Position numbers and translations under genes: made by a program | DNA from: Baffinella frigidus | Taxonomy: Eukaryota; Cryptophyceae; Cryptomonadales; Baffinellaceae | Direction of reading: 5' to 3' | Length of the DNA stretch: 10,942 bases | NCBI GenBank assembly: GCA_026770585.1 | Contig: MU646622.1 | Coordinates: forward strand, 381,757 to 392,698 | Shown: one piece after another, positions 1 to 6,282 of the stretch | How positions within the stretch are numbered: position 1 is the first letter of the stretch | How the letters are laid out: each line of letters begins with the position of its first letter | The notes under the pieces: model-generated | What the model was told of the DNA's origin: nothing | Databases searched by the model: none | Seen by the model: the letters and a program-made list of their open reading frames with translations, nothing else

Positions 1-173
1 AGAGAGAGAGGGCGAGAGAGAGAGAGCGCGAGCGAGAGAGATAGAGGGCGAGAGAGAGAGATAGAAAGCGAGAGAGAGAGAGAGAGGGCGAGAGATAGAG
101 AGCGCGAGAGAGAGAGCGAGAGGGCGAGAGAGAGAGAGAGACCGGCGGGAGACATGCAGCTCCTCGCGCGCTG

Positions 174-232
<59 letters not shown>

Positions 233-236
233 AGAG

Positions 237-273
<37 letters not shown>

Positions 274-330
274 CAGCGAGAGACAGAGAGAGACAGACAG
301 AGAGAGAGAGAGAGCAAGAGAGGGTGCGGG
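1..330. repeat. GA/GATA microsatellite
   Basis: Long (GA)n with GATA runs (about 176-203, 238-255) and interspersed GC. It lies immediately downstream of LEFT exon 8, so it is presumably the start of the next intron. No coding signal. Confidence 0.9.
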
Positions 331-332
331 AC

Positions 333-496
333 CGGAGCGAGACACGCTGCTGCTCACGGGCGCGGAGCGCTTTGAGCAACGCGGCGAAGACGGCCGTGGC
401 CGCCACCGCGATGAGGCTCAGGACGTAGTACCCGGGCGTGCACGGCACCCATCCGGCGAAGAGGATCATGTCGTTCAGGCCCCAGTGGAAGCTCAT
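333..496 (-). CDS. LEFT exon 8: CTR first transmembrane helix, unsplit
   Basis: A 164-bp exon, acceptor tctcgcag. It encodes MSFHWGLNDMILFAGW, then PGYYVLSLIAVAATAV and a basic tail KALRAREQQR. This matches CTR/COPT TM1 (FxWG...LFxGW). It equals the RIGHT exons 8+9 (68+96 bp) with no intron. The likely donor GTCCCG is weak, and a TC-rich microsatellite intron follows. Confidence 0.88.
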
Positions 497-3400
497 CTGC
501 GAGACGCGCAAATCCATCAACCTTTCGACGGATATCCGTTATCTGTGGGTTGGAAAATTGCCCGCGAAACCACGGGTGTGCACGGGACCCATCCGGCGAA
601 GAGGATCATGTCTTTCAGCCCCCAGTGGAACAACATCGGCCCCGTGCGTCAAACACGAAGTAAGTTACGCTGAGTTGAAGAGCTTTGAATGGCATTTTTG
701 GGGGTGTCTGACATCTGTTCCAACCGCCACGTGTGACGGTGGAAACCACATATCGAATAGCACATAGCAAAAAACTCACAGCCGGAAACTGTTGCAGCGG
801 CTGGGAGCTCGAACCGCCATACCTGACTGTGGAAACCACATATCGAACGCACACGGCCGGAAACTGGTGGGAGTGGCCTGACGTCGAGTGTCTGGGAACT
901 GACCCATCAACCCTAAAACCGAAACTCTAAACTCAAGGGTTTAGGATTTAGGGGTTTAGGTTTCGGGTTTCGGGTTTTGGGTTTCGGGTTTCGGGTTTCG
1001 GATTTCGGGTGTCGGGTTTCGGGTTTCGGGTTTCGGGTTTAGGAAGCGAAGCACTGCACGGACCTGCATGACAGGGTTGCACGTCTCCCCGGACGTAACC
1101 CCGCAGAACGCCGTCAGAGCCTCCGCCCCATCCCCACCGCACATCACCTGAATTTAGAAGGGTTCGGATCAGTGACGAGGTCGACACAAAACACACGCTC
1201 AAGAAACTATCAGCGAGCACGACATCCTCTCGCTTCCTGTCTCGCGGGAAACCCACATGTTAACTTTTGCCTGCTCTGGAGTAGACCTAAGTCACGAGAC
1301 GAGCCAGCTACGAGTGTGTGTGCGTCGCTGGACTGGAACGCTCTCGGCAGAAACCAAGCCCTGGTCGCGAGATGGTGGGGGGGGGAGGGGGGGGAGAGAG
1401 AAAGATAGAGGGGAGGAAGGCAGCGAACCTTCCAGTGCAAGCAGTCCGTCATACCCGGCATGGAGATGCACAACTTGCCGAGAGACAGCAGCGGGTCGGG
1501 GCACCTGCCATCGCGAGAGAGCGTCAGGGCGAGGCAAGAAAAGATAAAGCGGTTATAGCGGCCGAGGCACGAAAACAGAAACGGTTTATAAAGGGCCTCG
1601 CCTGCACTGAAAAGGGTGAAGGAAAGGATGTGTCACGAGACCTGAATCAGGGTGGACGCTCGGGGCTGTCCAGGCTCGTAACCTAACACCCACACTGATC
1701 GCTGCTTCGGCTGGTGCATGGAGCCTTGCATCATACGGAGGCATACATCCGTTCAGGATTTAACGGCTGGACCCTCAACCCCACACCCCAACCCAGGATC
1801 CGGATGGGGGGGATACAAAACCGCGGTGCACGTCGCACAGTCCGGACAGGGGTTGAACGTCAGACCCTAAACCCGAAACCTGTTGAGGCTTCAACGTCTG
1901 ACCCTCAACCCTCACCCCTGAACCAGGATTCGAAAGGGGGGATACAAGGCCGTGGTGCAGGTTTTCGCACAGTCTTCCATAGACACGTCTGGGACACCAA
2001 CAGGAATTCAACCAAATCACCCTGAATACACACGTAAAGTACCATTCATGCACATGTATAGACCAGTTTCGTGTCGTGTAAAGAAGGTTGGTACAAAATT
2101 TATCGACGAGGTCGAACACTAGTAGGATAGGGGGGATACACAGCCGTATATTGGGACGTATACTAGGATGGGGGGGATCCAAAGGCGGCGTTGGTGCACG
2201 TGGCACAGTCTTGCAAGACTGGCATGGCCATGGCGTCGCACATTGCGTCGCCCGCCACGTCTCGGACAACACCACCAACCCCCCCAAATCACCCTCAATG
2301 CACACGTATACAGACCAGTGGTGTCCAGAAGTTTGGTAAAAATATGTTTCGTCTGCGCTCGAGACGTTTCCCAACACTATTAGGATGGGGGGATGTAAAC
2401 CCTAAACCCGTATATTAGGACGTATATTAGGATGGGGGGGACACAAGGCCGTGGTGCACGTCGCACAATCTTGCATAGACATGGCATCGAACATGGCCGC
2501 CACGTCTGGACTAGACCAGGAACTGGACTAAATTACCCTGCATGTACATATACAGACCAGTTCCTCGCCGTGTCTAGAAGTGTGATACATAATATGTTCC
2601 AGGGCGTAGAGACGTTACCCGTCGCGACGAGGTCGAACACTAGTAGGATAGGGGGGGTACACAGCCGTATATTAGGACGTATATTAGGATGGGAGGCATA
2701 CAAGGCCGTGGTGCACGTCGCACAGTCTTCCATAGACATGGCGTCGCACATGGCCGCCACATCTTCCGCTGCCACCGCCGCTGACACCAGACTCTGCGAA
2801 CATGAAACACGGATCCAAGTCAGGTTCGGAGATGAGGAGGAGGAGGAGCAATGCTCACGCGACACGGAGCGATATGCGGCGCGGGCAGAAGGAGCGTTGT
2901 GAGCTGCGAAAACGACCAAGGAGCTGTGAGGATGAGTGCGGGGGTACTTTGGGGAGGGGTCCGCATGCTTCTGAGACGGGTCGATAAAAAGCAAGGCGCA
3001 CAGCAGGCGGTGAACACCAAGAGAGGAGAGGAGGCGCACAGCAGCCCGCACGAGGCGCGAGAGCAGCCAGGACGCACCCTAGGGTATGCACTTCGTTGTA
3101 CACCTGTGCAGGGTCAATGTGCACCTGTACATGTGTACCGTTAGTTACAGTGAGGTGTACAGCTGTCCAGTTAGTTACATTTAGGTGTACAAGTGTAGCG
3201 TTAGTTATGAAGATATAAGACCGGGAGAGGCGCTGCAGTCGCGCGGCTGGGCGCGCGACCTCACAGGGCGCTCAAATCCCCAAATCGGTTCCGTCGATGT
3301 ACTACCCGTCGACGTCGGAATCCGACTTTCCTACAGCTTTATTGTACCAGAAAATAAAAGGACGTACGTGGTTTGAGCGTTCTGTGAGCGCTGGTGATGG

Positions 3401-4087
3401 GCGTGAGACCTGTCTCAAGCCTTTCAGCGCGAGGGCGCGTACATCCAGCTTCTCTGTCTCAGTCTATGTCGGCGCAAGACCTTCTAGCTCTGTCTTGCTC
3501 GGGTTGGCCGACTATTCTCAAGTTGAAATTATGGGCCTGCGGTACGAATTCGTCAACTTTGGAGCGTATAAGAGCCAGGGCTGGCCGAAGTGGTTAGCCG
3601 AAATAGACTGAGACGGGGCGAGACCTGGATAGGGCGAAGCAACGGATCCGAGCACTGCGTGACGCTCGTCTTCCCCAGCCCGCACAGCTGCGTGTAGTGC
3701 CGGCATCTGCAGAGCATGGCATCCACCGTCATACAGATGCTCGGTTCATGGTCCAGGGTGCAGGGTGATGAGGAAGACGGGGGAAAGGGAAGAAGGGCCA
3801 CCAGCCCTCAGATTGGGAGCAAATCGTCTCTGCGAGACACCGTATCTGTACTCGAAGTCGTCAGAATCCGACGACCTCCAGGGAAAATCAGGGGGATTGA
3901 ACAAGTCGTCCTGCTCCAACTCTGAGGGGTGGTGGGGCGCACCCCGTCGCGACGCCCGTCGCGGCCGCGCCCCCGCTGCAGAGGTCCGCGAGGATGGACC
4001 ACTTGGTGCAGAACGGCCCGGACGCTCCGGACGAGCTGCAGGCGTTGTACACACTGCGCAACGCGGGAGGCAGACAGGCTGTCACCG

Positions 4088-4124
<37 letters not shown>

Positions 4125-4788
4125 GAGCAAGAGAGAGAGAGAGAGAGCATGCAGAACGGGCCTGAGGCGCCGGATGAGCTGCAGGTGTTGTACACACTGG
4201 AGAAAGGGTGGGGGTATCAGTTTTATCAGTGCCAGTATTGCCAGTGATCTGCTGAGAAGTCCTGTTATCAGAGTGATCAGTTTCGGCCCGGAGGCTCCGG
4301 GTGAGCTGCAGGCGTTGTACACGCTGGAGAAAGGGTGGGGATATCTGTTTGATCAGTGTCAGTGGTGCCAGTGATCACCTGATACGTCCTGTTATCAGAC
4401 TGCCGCAAGCCTCTAGCAGAAAAAATGGCAGAATAATGACTTGAGTCAGCAGTAAAGATTTCACGATTTTATCGCAGCTCAATTTTTGTAGCAGATTCTG
4501 GAGCTGAAGTCCAAATCTCACGGATTTGAAAAATGATGAAATTTGGGGGTGGAGTTCGGCAGAATACACCAAACCTCCATGTATGGCTGATTTTCAAACC
4601 TGGTAAGGATAATATATGTGTGAAGGGCGTGGACGCCTACAGGGGAGCAGACAGGCTGGCACAGAGAGCATGCACAACGGCCCGGAGGCTCCTCCGGTCG
4701 AGCTGCAGGCGGTGTACACACTGGAGAAAGCCATATGGTGTATGTTCTAAGGGTGTGTAAGCCGACAGGGGAGCAGACAGGCTGTCAC

Positions 4789-4823
<35 letters not shown>

Positions 4824-4912
4824 GGAGAGCCTGCAGAACGGCCCGGAGGCACCTCCGGACGAGCTGCAGGCGTTGCGCTGTCGAACGCGGGGGGCTGACT
4901 GGCTTTCATCGG

Positions 4913-4963
<51 letters not shown>

Positions 4964-5550
4964 ATACAGAGAGAGTGCGAGAGAGAGAGGGAGGGAGGGA
5001 GGGAGAGAGAGAGAGAGAGAGAGAGAGAACATGTGCCAGTTTCTTCGTGCCAGGATGTGCCTCGCCCTGGCCCGGGGCAGGTCAAAAATTCACACAGGGT
5101 TCATACATTTGACAGCCAGTAAAAGGGAACAGCAAAATTGATGCAGGATGCTAGGTTCAGTGCGAGGGTACCTGCAGCCAGAGAGCTTGGGCTGGGCTGT
5201 GCAGACCGCCACGATGTCCGCCAGCACTTCGATCGGAGGATCTGCGAGCGCCCGTGCGATCAGGACACCTGTCGGAACACCCTTCGAACCGCGAGGATGC
5301 ACGTGGGTCAGTCCCCTTCCCCTAAAATGCCGGCACAAGGGTGGTGTGGGGGATGCTCACAGTAGACGTTGGCGTCCTCGCACCCTTCGGCGCTCGGGCT
5401 GTCCCAGCACGGCGACGCGCCTGGAGCGTCGTTGCCCTCAGCGGCAGGAACGCCGACGGTGGAGAGCTGGATAAAGACCACGAGGACCAGTCCGCCCACG
5501 CCGAGCCCACCGACCCCGACGCAGTTGCGCCGCCATGTGCGCCCCATCAT
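333..5550 (-). CDS. CTR: LEFT gene: CTR/COPT-family copper transporter with Cys-rich ectodomain (multi-exon, 3' partial)
   Basis: Seen: eight exons join in one frame at 5550-5361, 5241-5172, 4053-3943, 3706-3625, 2793-2702, 1504-1429, 1147-1064 and 496-333, giving about 289 codons without a stop. Each junction has AG before and GT after. Residues 1-34 form a basic then hydrophobic N-terminus; residues 48-235 are Cys-rich (19 Cys) with CISMPGMTDC at about 194-203; M234-Q235-M236 precedes SFHWG; the first transmembrane helix follows (about 254-272). Known: an MxM followed by an aromatic-rich FxW/FxF segment before TM1 typifies CTR/COPT high-affinity Cu(I) importers, and Chlamydomonas CTRs carry ectodomain Cys-Met motifs. 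Inference: plasma-membrane copper uptake with a metal-binding ectodomain. TM2 and TM3 must lie left of the window. The start is the first of two tandem ATGs (5550, 5547). Divergent neighbour: the RIGHT paralog. Family call is firm; exact splicing is unverified. Confidence 0.87.
571..636 (-). pseudogene. Half copy of the CTR TM1 exon in LEFT intron 7
   Basis: Encodes MLFHWGLKDMILFAGWVPCT, with only 3 mismatches in the shared 53-base core against LEFT exon 8. The acceptor AG is lost (ccg before ATG). Homology stops at CCCGTG|GTTTCG, within two bases of where the RIGHT gene has its telomere-like intron, so it looks like a relic of a split-exon version. Confidence 0.75.
936..1043. repeat. TTTAGGG/TTTCGGG telomere-variant array
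   Basis: About 14 degenerate 7-bp units, first gggttta-type and then mostly gggtttc-type on the + strand, so CCCGAAA in the sense of the LEFT gene. It lies in intron 7 just after the donor. A shorter TTTCGGG array lies in RIGHT intron 7 in the opposite orientation relative to its gene. Confidence 0.85.
1064..1147 (-). CDS. LEFT exon 7 (ALTAFCGVTSGETCNPVMQ)
   Basis: An 84-bp, 28-codon phase-0 exon, acceptor aattcag, donor GTCCGT. Its last two codons (Met-Gln) supply the first Met of the MxM pair before TM1. Confidence 0.86.
1429..1504 (-). CDS. LEFT exon 6 (Cys-Met motif CISMPGMTDC)
   Basis: A 76-bp exon, acceptor cgatggcag, donor GTTCGC. It encodes C-x2-M-x2-M-x2-C followed by LHWK, matching the Cys-Met motif known from algal CTR ectodomains. 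It is 75/76 identical to RIGHT exon 6, the most conserved exon of the pair. Confidence 0.9.
1817..2506 (-). pseudogene. Array of decayed exon-5 copies in LEFT intron 5
   Basis: Four partial copies of the 3' part of exon 5 lie downstream of it, at 2506-2445, 2261-2181, 1990-1946 and 1848-1817. All keep the DCATCT-type end; three keep a GT donor (GTGTCC, GTATCC, GTATCC). They are spaced about 257, 264, 235 and 129 bp and embedded in repeated intron sequence (e.g. gtcgaacactagtaggatag at 2112-2131 and 2631-2650). Changes include Cys to Phe in one copy, a frame-altering insertion and internal deletions, so they are probably not coding. The 1197-bp intron (1505-2701) also holds short CCCTAAA-like runs at about 1865 and 2400. 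Confidence 0.72.
2702..2793 (-). CDS. LEFT exon 5 (MCDAMSMEDCATC module)
   Basis: A 92-bp exon, acceptor tgttcgcag, donor GTATGC, the same size as in the RIGHT gene with about 8 base differences. It encodes an Ala-rich segment, then C-x2-M-x-M-x2-C-x2-C, a likely Cu(I)-binding Met/Cys cluster. Several broken copies follow it in the next intron. Confidence 0.86.
3124..3213. repeat. 30-bp tandem repeat, three units
   Basis: Units at 3124-3153, 3154-3183 and 3184-3213 share the pattern gtgtac...gttagttac. They lie in LEFT intron 4 (2794-3624, 831 bp). The rest of that intron holds no convincing exon; its part next to exon 5 resembles RIGHT intron 4. Confidence 0.75.
3625..3706 (-). CDS. LEFT exon 4 (CRHYTQLCG...QCSDPLLRPIQ)
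   Basis: An 82-bp exon, acceptor ctctgcag, donor GTCTCG. The preceding intron (3707-3942) interrupts a glycine codon in a block that is continuous in RIGHT exon 4. Three Cys are kept. Confidence 0.84.
3707..3942 (-). other. LEFT private intron inside the GVATGC block
   Basis: A 236-bp intron, GTGCGC...TGCAG, interrupting a Gly codon (GG|A) in a block that is one exon in the RIGHT gene. It is the counterpart, about 11 codons downstream, of the RIGHT private intron 3. Confidence 0.7.
3943..4053 (-). CDS. LEFT exon 3 (fused equivalent of RIGHT exon 3 and the start of RIGHT exon 4)
   Basis: A 111-bp exon encoding a VYNACSSS...PFC...WSILADLC module running straight into SGGAAATGVAT. Acceptor ttgcgcag, donor GTGCGC. 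In the RIGHT gene these two pieces are separated by an 813-bp intron right after ADLC, so the intron is absent here with no gap or extra base. Confidence 0.83.
4091..4147. repeat. GA microsatellite in LEFT intron 2
   Basis: (GA)n with small interruptions, between the full exon 3 and its first truncated copy. Confidence 0.9.
4151..4877 (-). pseudogene. Array of truncated exon-3 copies in LEFT intron 2
   Basis: Four partial copies of exon 3 lie at 4877-4833, 4720-4672, 4323-4284 and 4196-4151. Each retains an AG just before the start and the ACSS..GASGP module, but three stop right after PFC/PLC and one stops at GASGP. They then run into GA microsatellite or a repeated intron block (e.g. caggggagcagacaggctg at 4640-4658 and about 4768-4786). 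The full exon 3 (4053-3943) is the last copy in the row. Without donors in the right phase they are probably unused. Confidence 0.72.
4791..5029. repeat. GA and GATA microsatellites in LEFT intron 2
   Basis: (GA)n at about 4791-4830, (GATA)n at about 4913-4962 and (GA)n/(GGGA)n at about 4970-5029, flanking a truncated exon-3 copy. The remainder up to exon 2 (5030-5171) shows nothing recognisable. Confidence 0.88.
5172..5241 (-). CDS. LEFT exon 2 (EVLADIVAVCTAQPKLSGC)
   Basis: A 70-bp exon, acceptor gctcgcag, donor GTACCC, entering in phase 1 and leaving in phase 2. It differs from RIGHT exon 2 at only about 3 of 70 bases. Confidence 0.85.
5361..5550 (-). CDS. LEFT exon 1: signal peptide and first Cys pair
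   Basis: Starts MMGRTWRRNC, then a Gly/Val/Leu-rich hydrophobic stretch (about residues 16-34), then CWDSPSAEGCEDANVY. It ends TAC T|GTGAGC, phase 1. The C-terminal block closely matches RIGHT exon 1, while the first 45 residues have diverged, as expected of signal peptides. Confidence 0.82.
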
Positions 5551-6104
5551 CGCGGCCAGGGCGCGAACTCAGTCACGAATTCAGCCACAATGCACAGCCG
5601 AGACAATGTCCGGTATCCGTCTCGTCTGCAGAGATCAGACACACCAGTAGGGAGGGAAGCAAGGACCACCGACACCCCTCCCACAGATTTTCGGAAATGT
5701 GACCTTCAAATGTCACAGACTCAGCGGAATGTCACAAACTCAAGCTTCGATTCGACTTACGACGTACCCACCCTAGATTTTACGCGGAGCAATTGTAAAA
5801 TCTTATCCACAACAAAATCGGTTATTGGGAACCGATTTCGTTCCCGATATCCACTTTTGGCGTGTATTCCCCCTGAAATCCGGGAAATTGACTTTTGCAA
5901 TTGCTTTTCGTCTGATCTTGGGTCATGCTTGGGTGGCTTCGGGGGGCCTTGTTTTTGAGTCGTTTTTGACCAGGGGACGGGGGGCAGCTCATTCAAGACG
6001 ACGGGCTGCGAACAGAAGAGGTGCAGACGAGGCATTGTGGGGGGCAGTACCGACGTGGCAGGGCGGGGGCAGGCGGGGGGGCTTGCGGGACAGGACGTCC
6101 CCAC
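5551..6104. promoter_or_regulatory. Divergent intergenic region between the two CTR genes
   Basis: 554 bp with no conserved coding block. It contains a 15-bp imperfect direct repeat aatgtcaca(g/a)actca (5709-5723, 5728-5742), a GATTTTA/TAAAATC inverted pair (5776-5802), a 9-bp stem AAATCGGTT/AACCGATTT (5815-5838), and two GTAC cores (5764-5767, 6047-6050). GTAC is the core of copper-response elements bound by the SBP regulator CRR1 in Chlamydomonas, but two in 554 bp is about chance. A shared bidirectional promoter is inferred from the layout only. Confidence 0.45.
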
Positions 6105-6282
6105 ATGGTGGGGCGTCGCAACTCCGTCGGGGTTCATAGACTCGGGGGGGGAAGACTGCTCCTCGTGCTCTTACTCCAGCTCGTCGCCGTCGGCGTTCAT
6201 GAGGGCGGAGTCTCTGCAGCGGTTGTGTCGCCGTGCTGGGACACCCCGAGCGCCGCAGGGTGCGAGGACGCCAACGTCTACT
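6105..6282 (+). CDS. RIGHT exon 1: signal peptide and first Cys pair
   Basis: Starts MVGRRNSVGV; hydrophobic LLLVLLLQLVAVGV at residues 18-31; then CWDTPSAAGCEDANVY. It ends TAC T|GTGAGC, phase 1, exactly as in LEFT exon 1. Confidence 0.82.

Larger units (their letters stand above)
497..1063 (-). other. LEFT intron 7 with local duplications and telomere-variant array
   Basis: A 567-bp intron. It holds the half TM1 exon (571-636), two copies of a block starting gtggaaaccacatatcgaa (739-757 and 831-849) with a following gccggaaactg, and a TTTAGGG/TTTCGGG array next to the donor. RIGHT intron 7 contains the related blocks, so the intron predates the duplication. Confidence 0.65.

Noticed and set aside
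333-496. The two genes as two haplotypes of one locus joined by misassembly
   Set aside because: Intron structure, signal peptides and many silent sites differ too much for alleles, and several introns are unalignable. A misjoined inversion of true paralogs cannot be excluded from sequence alone.
1775-2377. 200-codon open frame on the - strand
   Set aside because: It crosses several exon-5 copies, intron repeats and telomere-like runs. Only short pieces resemble the exon, and they are in changing frames.
3124-3213. CRISPR-like array
   Set aside because: Three contiguous 30-bp units without spacers in a eukaryotic intron: a simple tandem repeat.
3765-4374. Open frames with RERERE runs and REREL-like tails on the + strand
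   Set aside because: They are GA microsatellite translated antisense to LEFT exon 3 and its copies.
5341-5958. 205-codon open frame on the + strand
   Set aside because: It lies antisense to LEFT exon 1 and then in the intergenic region. It has no conserved counterpart; GC-rich DNA gives such frames by chance.
6021-6104. Upstream in-frame start for the RIGHT gene
   Set aside because: It would add 28 Gly/Arg-rich residues before the signal peptide and has no match in the LEFT gene.
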